The notes: generated by a model not told the origin, from the sequence alone. A DNA stretch of 24,807 nt from Flavobacteriales bacterium UBA6693 (GCA_002454815.1 DKJL01000001.1:1-24807); one strand, 5' to 3'. Numbered from the stretch's first letter, positions 1 through 7,316 are shown. Numbers and translations are program-made.

Positions 1-1
1 A

Positions 2-391
2 AGAATCGGCGTTGGGATTTCTTCACCAGAAATTGCTTCATTTATTAATCGGTTCAAACCTCCGTATAATATCAGTTCAGTGAGTCAAAGTTTGGCTTTA
101 GAACAATTACAAAACGAGAAAGAACAGGCTGAAAATATCCAGACGATATTATCACAGAAAGAAAAATTGAAGAAAGGTTTAGCAGAAAATAAAGAAGTGG
201 TGAAGATTTATCCTTCTGACGCCAATTTCTTTTTGATTGAATTTAAAGATGCCGAAAAGGTGCATCAAAAATTACTTCAAGCCAATATTTATACCAGTCT
301 ACGTCATCCGGCTTTAAAAAACTGCCTTCGAATAAGTGTCGGAAAACCGGACGAGAATTTAAAAGTTTTAAACCTATTATCAGAAATTTAA
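2..391 (+). CDS. hisC: Histidinol-phosphate aminotransferase, C-terminal part (5' truncated by window)
   Basis: PLP-dependent class I/II aminotransferase that converts imidazole-acetol phosphate to histidinol phosphate using glutamate. The frame is open from the window edge and begins RIGVGISS, which in this family follows just after the PLP-lysine segment, so the N-terminal two thirds lie outside. The next stretch, FKPPYNISSVSQ, is the usual HisC 'PPYN.S..sQ' block, followed by a helical linker and a C-terminal small domain ending LRISVGKPDENLKVL, where the Arg of LRISVG is the family's substrate-carboxylate contact. A GTG at 80 is internal to the conserved PYN region and is not the start. 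The stop at 389-391 lies 3 nt before hisB, so the genes are co-transcribed. hisG and hisD probably precede it outside the window (inference from gene order in relatives). Confidence 0.93.
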   Translation, partial: RIGVGISSPEIASFINRFKPPYNISSVSQSLALEQLQNEKEQAENIQTILSQKEKLKKGLAENKEVVKIYPSDANFFLIEFKDAEKVHQKLLQANIYTSLRHPALKNCLRISVGKPDENLKVLNLLSEI

Positions 392-394
392 ATC

Positions 395-1489
395 ATGAAA
401 AAAGTATTATTCATCGACCGCGACGGAACTTTAATTGTAGAGCCACCCACCGATTTTCAGGTTGATTCTTTAGAGAAACTGGAATTTTATCCTAAAGTCA
501 TTCAGAATTTAGCCAAAATCGTGAAAGAGCTCGATTACGGATTGGTCATGGTTACCAATCAAGATGGATTGGGAACCGATTCTTTTCCGGAAGAAGACTT
601 CCGCATTCCACAGGAGAAAATGCTGACAACTTTCAAAAATGAAGGAATTGTTTTTTCTGATCTTTTAATTGATGACAGTTTTGAATCCGATAATTCGCCC
701 AATAGAAAACCCCGAACCGGCTTGCTTCAGAAATATATTTACGGAAATTACGATCTGAAAAATTCGTTTGTTATCGGTGACCGTAAAACAGATGTCGAAC
801 TGGCGAAAAATTTGGGAACCCAATCTATTTTTATCGGAGATGAAAAATTAGAAGAAGCTACTTTAACCACGCAAAGTTGGGATGAGATCTACCAATATTT
901 AAAGCAGATTCCTCGGAAAGCTAAGGTGAACCGAAAAACAAAAGAAACCGAAATTACGGTTGAACTGAATTTAGATGGAACCGGGAAATCAAATATCAAT
1001 ACCGGTTTGGCGTTCTTCGATCACATGTTAGAGCAAATCTCAAAACACGGAAATTTCGATCTGGAAGTAAATGTCAATGGAGATTTGGAAGTTGATGAAC
1101 ACCACACGATCGAAGATACGGCTTTGGTTTTGGGAACCTGTTTTGAACAGGCTTTAGGTGCGAAAAAAGGAATCGAAAGATATGCTTTTGCTTTACCGAT
1201 GGATGATTGTTTGGCGCAGGTTGCTTTGGATTTTGGTGGAAGAAACTGGTTGGTTTGGAAAGTTGATTTTAAGAGAGAAAAAATCGGCGATGTTCCGACA
1301 GAATTGTTTTACCACTTTTTTAAATCATTCACCGATACCGCAAAATGCAATCTGAATATTCAATGTGAAGGTGACAATGAACACCACAAAATTGAATCGA
1401 TTTTCAAAGCATTTGCGAAAGTGTTACGCGATGCAGTGAAGCAGGATCAAAACAATTTTTCCATCCCAAGTACCAAAGGAATATTATGA
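395..1489 (+). CDS. hisB: Bifunctional histidinol-phosphatase / imidazoleglycerol-phosphate dehydratase
   Basis: Two enzymes of histidine synthesis in one 364-residue protein, close to the E. coli HisB length. Residues 1-165 are a HAD phosphatase: DRDGT at 8-12 supplies the nucleophile D8 and general acid D10, and GDRKTD at 128-133 is the metal-binding motif. Residues 175-364 are imidazoleglycerol-phosphate dehydratase, with FFDHMLEQ at 207-214, DEHHTIED at 234-241 and a late HHKIES; these His/Glu residues bind the two manganese ions. Odd point: the Cys/His zinc loop of E. coli HisB is replaced by a cysteine-free stretch before RKPRTG (104-109). The ATG is 3 nt after hisC, and the stop overlaps the hisH start as ATGA, implying translational coupling. 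Domain assignment is very secure. Confidence 0.96.
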   Translation: MKKVLFIDRDGTLIVEPPTDFQVDSLEKLEFYPKVIQNLAKIVKELDYGLVMVTNQDGLGTDSFPEEDFRIPQEKMLTTFKNEGIVFSDLLIDDSFESDNSPNRKPRTGLLQKYIYGNYDLKNSFVIGDRKTDVELAKNLGTQSIFIGDEKLEEATLTTQSWDEIYQYLKQIPRKAKVNRKTKETEITVELNLDGTGKSNINTGLAFFDHMLEQISKHGNFDLEVNVNGDLEVDEHHTIEDTALVLGTCFEQALGAKKGIERYAFALPMDDCLAQVALDFGGRNWLVWKVDFKREKIGDVPTELFYHFFKSFTDTAKCNLNIQCEGDNEHHKIESIFKAFAKVLRDAVKQDQNNFSIPSTKGIL

Positions 1490-2067
1490 TAGCGATCATC
1501 GATTACGGCGCCGGAAATGTAAAATCCGTCGAAAATGCCGTCAGGAAATTAGGGTTTGAAACCATCATTACGTCAGATTTTGAGGAAATAAGAAATGCTG
1601 AAAAAGTGATTTTTCCAGGAGTTGGAGAAGCTTCGACGGCAATGAATTATTTAAAGCAGAGAAATTTAGATACCTTGATTCCAACTTTAAAACAGCCATT
1701 TTTAGGAATTTGTCTCGGACAACAATTGTTGTGTGATTTTTCGGAAGAAGGAAATACACAATGTCTTGGAATATTTAATTTGAAAGTAAAAGAATTTCCT
1801 GCCACCGATATTGTTCCGCACATGGGTTGGAATAATTTACAGCAAGTAAAAGGCGATCTCTTAGAAGGCATTTCTGCCGATGACAATTTCTATTTTGTCC
1901 ACAGTTATTATTGTGAAACAGGAGAAAATACAACTTCTGAGTGCGATTATATTCTGCCGTTCTCTGCGACTTTGCAAAAAGACAACTTCTACGGAACCCA
2001 GTTTCACCCGGAGAAATCAGGTGATGTCGGTTCAATAATTCTTAAAAATTTTTTAACACTGAAATAA
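1486..2067 (+). CDS. hisH: Imidazole glycerol phosphate synthase, glutamine amidotransferase subunit
   Basis: Class I glutamine amidotransferase that hydrolyses glutamine and channels ammonia to HisF. The catalytic triad is visible: C76 in GICLGQQLL, H174 and E176 in QFHPEKSGDVG. PGVGEAS (45-51) is the oxyanion-side loop typical of HisH. At 193 residues the length is normal. The start ATG overlaps the hisB stop by 4 nt (ATGA). Its partner hisF lies two genes downstream, with hisA between them, the common H-A-F order. A 155-nt spacer containing an inverted repeat follows. Confidence 0.96.
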   Translation: MIAIIDYGAGNVKSVENAVRKLGFETIITSDFEEIRNAEKVIFPGVGEASTAMNYLKQRNLDTLIPTLKQPFLGICLGQQLLCDFSEEGNTQCLGIFNLKVKEFPATDIVPHMGWNNLQQVKGDLLEGISADDNFYFVHSYYCETGENTTSECDYILPFSATLQKDNFYGTQFHPEKSGDVGSIILKNFLTLK

Positions 2068-2070
2068 TTT

Positions 2071-2204
2071 AACCACAAAAGTCACAAAAGTAAAAGTTGA
2101 AATTTACTCTCATTAAAGTTGACAAAAGGAATGCGTTACACTTTTTCTTTTATGGACTTTTGACTTGCTTTAAGGTGTAAAAAACTTTTATGTCTTTTGT
2201 GGTT
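2071..2204. repeat. Imperfect inverted repeat between hisH and hisA
   Basis: The left end (2071-2090, beginning AACCACAAAAG) and the right end (2185-2204, ending CTTTTGTGGTT) are inverted copies matching at 18 of 20 positions. The inner part also pairs loosely (CATTAAAG..GACAAAAG against CTTTTGACTTGCTTTAAGG), so the whole 134 nt could fold into one long imperfect hairpin within the his mRNA. The left arm holds a tandem CACAAAAG. The layout resembles small dispersed extragenic palindromes of Flavobacteriia (inference). No terminator-like T-tract follows, so read-through into hisA is expected. Confidence 0.6.
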
Positions 2205-2222
2205 TTAAACATAAAAAATAAA

Positions 2223-2936
2223 ATGAAAATAATTCCAGCTATAGACATCATCGACGGAAAATGCGTCCGGCTCTCCAAAGGAGATTACGATACTAAGAAG
2301 ATCTATCATGAAAATCCCTTGGACATTGCCAAACAATACGAAGCGCATGGAATCCAATATCTGCATTTGGTGGATTTGGATGGTGCAAAAGCAAAAACCA
2401 TTAAAAATTTAAAGACTTTAGAAATGCTGGCTTCTCAAACCGATCTAATTATTGATTTTGGCGGCGGAATAAAAACGCGCGAAAGTTTAGAAAGTGTTTT
2501 CAACGCCGGAGCAAATCAAGTAACGATCGGAAGTATCGCCGTTGAAAATCCGCAGCTTTGTGAAGAATGGATCACTGAATTTGGCGCCGAAAAATTAATT
2601 TTAGGCGCAGACTGCTTAGACCGAAAAATCAAAACTTCCGGTTGGTTGACCGATTCTGATGTGGATGTATTGGACTTTATTCAGTCTTATCAAAAAAAAG
2701 GAATCAAAGAAGTGATCTGTACCGATATTTCAAAAGACGGAATGTTGCAAGGACCTTCATTCGAATTGTATCAAGAGATTCTAATTCAAAGCGAAGTCTC
2801 ATTAATCGCAAGTGGCGGAATTACAACATTGCAGGATTTATATGATTTAAAAAAAATCGGTTGCTCCGGTGCGATTATCGGGAAAGCCATTTACGAAGGA
2901 AAAATCACTTTACAGGAACTTCAAAAATTTAATTAA
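2223..2936 (+). CDS. hisA: ProFAR isomerase (1-(5-phosphoribosyl)-5-[(5-phosphoribosylamino)methylideneamino]imidazole-4-carboxamide isomerase)
   Basis: A (beta/alpha)8 barrel enzyme that makes PRFAR from ProFAR, the substrate of HisH/HisF. From the ATG at 2223 it is 237 residues. Key residues: D8 in IPAIDIIDGKCVRL, D130 in LGADCLDRK (second catalytic Asp), TDISKDGMLQGP at 167-178, and phosphate loops DFGGGI (78-83) and ASGGI near the C-terminus. An ATG at 2190 would add 11 residues, but those codons lie in the right arm of the inverted repeat and MKIIPAIDIIDG is the normal family N-terminus, so 2223 is chosen. Its stop TAA shares its last base with the hisF ATG (TAATG). Confidence 0.95.
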   Translation: MKIIPAIDIIDGKCVRLSKGDYDTKKIYHENPLDIAKQYEAHGIQYLHLVDLDGAKAKTIKNLKTLEMLASQTDLIIDFGGGIKTRESLESVFNAGANQVTIGSIAVENPQLCEEWITEFGAEKLILGADCLDRKIKTSGWLTDSDVDVLDFIQSYQKKGIKEVICTDISKDGMLQGPSFELYQEILIQSEVSLIASGGITTLQDLYDLKKIGCSGAIIGKAIYEGKITLQELQKFN

Positions 2937-3688
2937 TGTTAAAGAAGAGAATTATCCCGTGTTTGGACATCAAAGATGGAAAAACCGTGAAAGGAATTCA
3001 GTTTGAAGATCTGCGAATTGCCGGAGATCCGGTGGAACTCGCCAAAAAATATGTGAAAGACGGCGCTGATGAATTGGTTTTCCTAGACATTACGGCTACT
3101 TTGGAGAACAGAAAAACTTTGATTGAGCTCGTTGAAAAGTTGAGTTTGGAGATCAATATTCCTTTTACCATCGGTGGCGGAATTTCTTCCGTTCAGGATG
3201 TGGAAGCTTTATTAAAAGCCGGTGCCGACAAAGTTTCCCTTAATTCTGCAGCAGTACGACGCCCGGAACTAATTCGGGAAATTGCCCAGCAATTTGGAAA
3301 TCAATGTGTCGTTGTTGCGATTGATACAAAACAAATTGAAGGTGAAGACTATGTATTTATTAATGGTGGAAAAATTAAAACCAACTGGAAAACTTTTGAC
3401 TGGGTAAAAACAGTCACCGACTTAGGAGCGGGCGAAATCTTGCTGACTTCTATGGATTTTGACGGAACCAAAAACGGTTTCGATATCCGGATGTTGCAGA
3501 ATATTGCCAAAGTCTGTCAACTTCCCATCATCGCTTCCGGTGGTGCGGGAAAAATGGAAGATTTCACGGAAGTTTTCACCGAAACAACGGTAACCGGAGC
3601 ATTGGCTGCGAGTATTTTTCATTTTAATGAAATCCAAATATCGGACTTAAAAGAAAATTTAAAGCAAAATAAAATAGCCATTCGATAA
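2936..3688 (+). CDS. hisF: Imidazole glycerol phosphate synthase, cyclase subunit
   Basis: (beta/alpha)8 barrel cyclase that uses ammonia from HisH to convert PRFAR into imidazole glycerol phosphate and AICAR. It has 250 residues, normal for HisF. The catalytic pair D11 (PCLDIKDGKTVKG) and D130 (VVAIDTK) is present, with phosphate-binding TIGGGI (78-83) and ASGGAGKMEDF near the C-terminus. HisA and HisF are homologous barrels, and here they sit side by side with a 1-nt overlap, consistent with coupled translation. An 84-nt spacer separates it from hisIE; I see no terminator there. Confidence 0.96.
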   Translation: MLKKRIIPCLDIKDGKTVKGIQFEDLRIAGDPVELAKKYVKDGADELVFLDITATLENRKTLIELVEKLSLEINIPFTIGGGISSVQDVEALLKAGADKVSLNSAAVRRPELIREIAQQFGNQCVVVAIDTKQIEGEDYVFINGGKIKTNWKTFDWVKTVTDLGAGEILLTSMDFDGTKNGFDIRMLQNIAKVCQLPIIASGGAGKMEDFTEVFTETTVTGALAASIFHFNEIQISDLKENLKQNKIAIR

Positions 3689-3772
3689 GATCATTCTTAA
3701 CGAGTTCACAAATAAACCCGAATAAGTTTCGTGTGATTGCAGATCATATTTTAAAAACAACAAAAATTAAAG

Positions 3773-4363
3773 ATGAAATTAGATTTTGAAAAGGGAAATG
3801 GACTGGTTCCGGTAATTATTCAGGACGACCGCACGCAACAGGTTTTAATGTTGGGCTACATGAACGAAGAAGCTTTGGAATTAACGCAAAAAGACCGACG
3901 TGTGCATTTTTTCAGCCGCACTAAAAACAGAATCTGGCTGAAAGGTGAGACCTCCGAAAATTACCTGTATGTAAAAAACATTCAAGAAGATTGCGATTCA
4001 GACGCATTATTAATTCAGGTAAAACCAGCTGGAAATGTCTGTCATACCGGAACTTTCAGTTGTTTTGACGATAAAAACTCTAAAGGTTTTCTGTATGAAT
4101 TAGAAGAAACTATTTCAGAAAGAATTGATCAGAAAGTTGAACAATCTTACACTTACGATTTATACCAAAAAGGCATCAATAAAATCGCGCAGAAAGTAGG
4201 AGAGGAAGCCGTAGAATTGGTCATCGAAGCCAAAGATGATAATGCCGATTTATTCAAAAATGAAGCTGCTGATCTGCTTTATCATTTTTTAATTTTACTG
4301 AAAGCGAAAGGGTTTTCCTTGACTGAAATTGAAGAAATGTTGATGGAAAGAAGTCGGAAATAA
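3773..4363 (+). CDS. hisIE: Bifunctional phosphoribosyl-AMP cyclohydrolase / phosphoribosyl-ATP pyrophosphatase
   Basis: Catalyses steps 2 and 3 of histidine synthesis in one 196-residue protein. Residues 1-105 are the HisI cyclohydrolase: SRTKNRIWLKGETS (48-61), EDCDSD (72-77, metal-binding), and zinc cysteines C74, C90 and C97 in GNVCHTGTFSCF. Residues 106-196 are the HisE pyrophosphohydrolase, an all-helical MazG-like fold with GEEAVE (143-148) and NEAADLLYH (163-171) supplying metal-binding acidic residues. It is the last gene of the histidine operon here; downstream on the + strand there is no his gene and no clear + strand terminator before the rplT terminator at 4547-4573. Confidence 0.96.
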   Translation: MKLDFEKGNGLVPVIIQDDRTQQVLMLGYMNEEALELTQKDRRVHFFSRTKNRIWLKGETSENYLYVKNIQEDCDSDALLIQVKPAGNVCHTGTFSCFDDKNSKGFLYELEETISERIDQKVEQSYTYDLYQKGINKIAQKVGEEAVELVIEAKDDNADLFKNEAADLLYHFLILLKAKGFSLTEIEEMLMERSRK

Positions 4364-4546
4364 CACACCGAAAAACGAGCAAAAGTACACAGGGATTAAA
4401 CAGACACTCAGACCGGCAAATTCTGAAACAACAAAGCCGCAAATTTTCTGTATCACCTTTAATTCTGTTTAGAGGGACACCACTCTCTTCAAGACTTCCT
4501 GTGTGAAATAAAATACAAGTATTTCCCGAAATTCCTTCAGTCAAAA

Positions 4547-4573
4547 AAATCCCACACAAAAAGTATGGGATTT
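4547..4573 (-). terminator. Rho-independent terminator of rpmI-rplT
   Basis: On the - strand, an 11-bp stem AAATCCCATAC/GTGTGGGATTT with one G-U pair and a TTTTT loop is followed by a run of T. It begins 26 nt after the rplT stop. On the + strand no T-tract follows, so it is directional. Confidence 0.85.
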
Positions 4574-4598
4574 CGAATTGATAACAAACGATTCTACA

Positions 4599-4943
4599 TT
4601 ATTTTACTTGGTCTACGATCGCTTTAAAAGCTTCCGGATGATTCATTGCTAAATCAGCCAACACCTTTCTGTTAAGAGCGATGTTGTTGGTTTTCAAAGC
4701 GCCCATAAATTGGGAGTAAGACATTCCGTGTTCGCGTGCACCGGCGTTGATACGCATGATCCACAGGGAACGGAAGTTTCTTTTCTTCTCTTTTCTACCG
4801 CGGTAAGCATATTGCATTGCTTTTTGCACGGCGTTTTTAGCAACAGTCCAAACGTTTTTTCTTCTACCGAAAAAACCTTTCGCCTGCTTCATTACTTTTT
4901 TTCTGCGAGCTCTGGAAGCTACTGCATTTACTGATCTTGGCAT
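4599..4943 (-). CDS. rplT: 50S ribosomal protein L20
   Basis: Ribosomal protein L20, 114 residues, which binds 23S rRNA early in large-subunit assembly. The sequence is canonical: MPRSVNAVASRARRKK at the basic N-terminus, then QAKGFFGRRKN, and the globular C-terminal part with LWIMRINAGAREHGMSYS. It lies 116 nt after rpmI on the same strand, as in almost all bacteria. In E. coli and B. subtilis, L20 represses this operon by binding the leader mRNA; whether that holds here is not visible. It is followed by a strong terminator. Confidence 0.97.
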   Translation of the reverse strand: MPRSVNAVASRARRKKVMKQAKGFFGRRKNVWTVAKNAVQKAMQYAYRGRKEKKRNFRSLWIMRINAGAREHGMSYSQFMGALKTNNIALNRKVLADLAMNHPEAFKAIVDQVK

Positions 4944-5059
4944 AAATAATTTTGTTTTTTTGAAAAGGGCGGCAAATTATTTCATTGCACTTTTCTGCAC
5001 CGTTTCAGGGTTAAATTTTCTGAATTTGTAATTCCTATAAACCGATTGATTTATAAAAA

Positions 5060-5257
5060 CTATTTAAGAGCTAATTGACGAAGAACGCTTTTTTTGTCCA
5101 CTTCCGCCACGTAAGAAGTTTGCGTCAGATTTCTCTTCTGCTTCGTTTCTTTTTTGGTCAGGATGTGGCTTTTATAAGCACCTTTTCTTTTAATTTTACC
5201 TGTAGCGGTAAGCTTAAAACGCTTCTTAGCACCCGATTTCGTTTTTAATTTTGGCAT
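5060..5257 (-). CDS. rpmI: 50S ribosomal protein L35
   Basis: Small basic large-subunit protein, 65 residues, with the family start MPKLKTKSGAKKRFKLTATG and the KSHILTKK block. Normally it follows infC directly, but here infC is about 2 kb upstream and ends in its own terminator. rpmI therefore needs its own promoter, and one is seen at 5342-5372 with a leader of roughly 80 nt. That leader (5258-5338) is the place to look for an L20-binding site. rplT follows. Confidence 0.97.
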   Translation of the reverse strand: MPKLKTKSGAKKRFKLTATGKIKRKGAYKSHILTKKETKQKRNLTQTSYVAEVDKKSVLRQLALK

Positions 5258-5341
5258 TTCTTGCTGCTTTAATATTTGTTATCAATTTCGTGCCTGGTCC
5301 GCGGTGGCGTCATTACGACACATTGCGCGATTTTCAGACTG

Positions 5342-5372
5342 CGAAAGTACAATATTTCAATGAATTAAAAAA
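5342..5372 (-). promoter_or_regulatory. Probable rpmI-rplT promoter
   Basis: Read on the - strand: TTTT (5369-5372), a 19-nt spacer, then TACTTTCG (5342-5349), one mismatch from the Bacteroidota -7 consensus TAnnTTTG. It sits about 85 nt before the rpmI ATG, in the only place that can drive this pair once infC has terminated. Confidence 0.55.
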
Positions 5373-5402
5373 GTAATTTCTTTATTTTGGGGCAGCAGAT
5401 TT

Positions 5403-5545
5403 GGGCGTGTCCTTCTGTCGCTCATTTTGGCGCTCGCTTCGCTCGCGCCGCCATTCGCTCCTTCAGGCCGGGCTTTTCGCTCCTACTCCTCATGCATGGG
5501 CTTTTCCAACGCTTATTCCGGGGTAACCGCTGCGATCTCTCACGC
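5403..5545 (+). repeat. GGGCGTG...CTCACGC extragenic element, copy 1
   Basis: A 143-nt GC-rich non-coding element built from three blocks: GGGCGTGTCC (5403-5412), CGGGCTTTTCGCT (5469-5481) and TGCGATCTCTCACGC (5531-5545). Between block 1 and block 2 is an imperfect GC-rich hairpin (GGCGC at 5429 with GCGCC ending 5449). The same three blocks in the same order occur in copy 2 at 24340-24448, while the intervening arms differ. I recognise this as an interspersed element type seen in many flavobacterial genomes (memory, not searched); function unknown. Confidence 0.75.
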
Positions 5546-5599
5546 GTGTAGAAGCAAATTAACAAAGTTTTCTCGTGAAAAGTAGAAGGTTCTTATTTA

Positions 5600-5630
5600 T
5601 TGTATAATTTATTTCATTTGTGTAGATTTG
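5600..5630 (+). promoter_or_regulatory. Promoter of the 5662 lipoprotein gene
   Basis: TTG at 5600-5602, a 20-nt spacer, and a perfect TAnnTTTG (TAGATTTG, 5623-5630). The predicted transcript starts around 5634, about 28 nt before the ATG. Confidence 0.6.
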
Positions 5631-5661
5631 GCAATTAAAAAAACAATAAAGAGCTTACAAA

Positions 5662-6504
5662 ATGAATTTTAATAAGAGTTTTAAATATCTTTTAGTATTA
5701 GTTATTCTTTCCATTATATCTTGTTGTCGTACGAATGATGATCCTGAAGAAATTAATACACAAATATCGGACGTTATCAAATTTAAGGCTAAATATATGG
5801 AGTTTCCTCGTCCATTAACTTATTTACCGAATGAGTCAGAACCTGAAATTGTTGAGCTGGAATATAATAATAAGGGACAAGTAGTGAAAAAAAATGGTGA
5901 TGTTTTATTCATGTCAGCATCGTCAGGAGTACCATATGTCTTTTCAAAAACTATTTGTGCGCAGATTCATTATGATAATGATAAAATTATAATTGAGAAA
6001 AAACTTTACGATCCAAATGTTTATTCTAATTATAGAAAAGAAATCTATATGAACAACAATCAAATTGAAAAATCGATAAAATATTCCGCAAGTGATTCTC
6101 CCAGCATAAGAGATACTGTTGTTTACACATATAATAATCAAAAAGTTACGAAAACTATCAAGCGGAATATTTATCCAAGAGAGGAATCTCTTTATTATTA
6201 TACCGAAGATAATCTCGATAGCATTGTTACAAGAGGCTATCGATATGACCCTGTAACTGATGAAGAATACATTGATTATAATGCTAAAGGACGAGATAAA
6301 GTGATTTTTTCTAATTATGATAAATACAGTAATCCAACAAAAAAATTAATCGTTTTCGACGAAACGTACTTTCGATCTTTATCAAAAAACAATTATCAAA
6401 AAATAATATTTAAATCCATCTGGGATGACGGAAGTGTACATAGTACTTATGAAGAAAGCTGGAATTTAAAATATAAAAACGGGCAAGTAGATTTCTCCCA
6501 ATAA
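5662..6504 (+). CDS. Hypothetical lipoprotein inserted between infC and rpmI
   Basis: A 280-residue protein of unknown function. It starts with a lysine-containing n-region, a hydrophobic helix, and the lipobox ending SIISCC (C21 lipidated), followed by an acidic stretch, so it is probably a periplasm-facing or surface lipoprotein. The mature part is rich in Tyr, Asn, Asp and Lys and has loosely repeated beta-strand units of the form 'Y..nG.v.k' (ELEYNNKGQVVK, VVYTYNNQKVTKTI, YIDYNAKGRDKVIFSNYD), reminiscent of short YD/RHS-like repeats; this is shape similarity only. The codons are much more AT-rich than those of the flanking ribosomal genes. It runs opposite to the cluster it interrupts and has its own promoter, which points to a later insertion. 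No toxin, enzyme or adhesion motif is recognisable. Confidence 0.75.
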   Translation: MNFNKSFKYLLVLVILSIISCCRTNDDPEEINTQISDVIKFKAKYMEFPRPLTYLPNESEPEIVELEYNNKGQVVKKNGDVLFMSASSGVPYVFSKTICAQIHYDNDKIIIEKKLYDPNVYSNYRKEIYMNNNQIEKSIKYSASDSPSIRDTVVYTYNNQKVTKTIKRNIYPREESLYYYTEDNLDSIVTRGYRYDPVTDEEYIDYNAKGRDKVIFSNYDKYSNPTKKLIVFDETYFRSLSKNNYQKIIFKSIWDDGSVHSTYEESWNLKYKNGQVDFSQ

Positions 6505-7316
6505 ATAAAATTTTCCCGATATCGTACGAATTCTGTTGGTGATATATCTTTAAACGGAGCCAATTAAAAAAATAGTACATTAGAAAAATAGACATCAAAA
6601 AGTCTCTTTATTAATTATAATTAGATGTTGAACATAACAATTGAAATTAAATCTTATGTTGGCGAATAATTAGAAAATTGTACCTTCTTTAATTGCGCAT
6701 AAAGTAGCTATCAAATAACTCAATTATAAAAGGCTTGAGAGTATATTGGGCGTTGACAAAAATAATTTTTGATCACTTTCAGATTGTAAAAATGTGAAGG
6801 GATTGAAAAAGGGCATTATATCTTTAATGTGAAATTTAATCAAAAACTCTTTTGTAGGAAACCAACTTGAAAAGAGCAGATGACAAGATTTAGTTTGAAA
6901 GAGGCCGTTTTCGGATCGACTCAAAATCACATTTTCGCCCGCGCGCTTAAATGATTTTTTTTAGGTTGCCCAAGAAAAAAATATCATGTCTTTGATTATG
7001 TATTCTAACACATAGTTGCAAACAGCTATTAGTATTTACTGAAAATATGGCTCTAGGAATATTATGTTGGAAGAAGGTTTGTGTCGGCGAGCAAATATCG
7101 AAATGAAAAAAATCTGATTTAGATGAATGCAACCATAGTTTATAGAATTAATTAGAAGCGACCATACTACATTTTCGATAAAACTTCAGATTGTAATAAT
7201 CCCATATAATATTTTCAGCAACTGCCAAAAAAAGAGACTCAAAACGAGTCTCTTCTTTTATTTAAAAATTCAACGTGATGAGATTAATAAAACATCACAT
7301 GAGCTTATTGTTAAAT
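6505..7316. other. 812-nt AT-rich stretch without an intact gene, possible gene relic
   Basis: No credible intact ORF on either strand; the two open - strand frames at 6724-6930 and 6947-7132 have no recognisable family and lie in different frames. On the + strand, the frame through 6641-7226 (about 195 codons) has a single TAA (6716) but seven TGA and four TAG codons and no TGG, an unusual distribution for DNA this AT-rich, which could mark a decayed gene. The stretch ends in the infC terminator. No repeats, terminal inverted repeats or insertion-sequence remnants were found by eye. Confidence 0.4.
7232..7254 (-). terminator. Rho-independent terminator after infC
   Basis: A perfect 9-bp stem AAGAGACTC/GAGTCTCTT with a 5-nt loop. 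On the - strand it is followed by a run of T (+ strand A at 7227-7233). A T-rich stretch also follows on the + strand, so it may act both ways. It shows that thrS-infC transcripts end before rpmI. Confidence 0.85.

Larger units (their letters stand above)
5258..5661. other. 404-nt gene-free stretch between divergent rpmI and the lipoprotein gene
   Basis: Contains the rpmI leader and promoter (5258-5372), the GC-rich GGGCGTG repeat (5403-5545) and the promoter of the + strand lipoprotein gene (5600-5630). No credible ORF is present. Base composition jumps from AT-rich to strongly GC-rich inside the repeat and back again. Confidence 0.7.

Noticed and set aside
2190..2222. 11-residue N-terminal extension of HisA
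   Set aside because: These codons fall in the inverted-repeat arm, and the family begins at MKIIPAID.
6724..7132. Two - strand ORFs in the infC-rpmI gap
   Set aside because: They are not in one frame, have no recognisable family and no good promoter; likely chance open frames.
6641..7226. TGA read as tryptophan (recoded gene)
   Set aside because: TAG stops also occur in the frame, and the neighbouring genes use normal TGG and do not read TGA as sense; decay is the simpler explanation.
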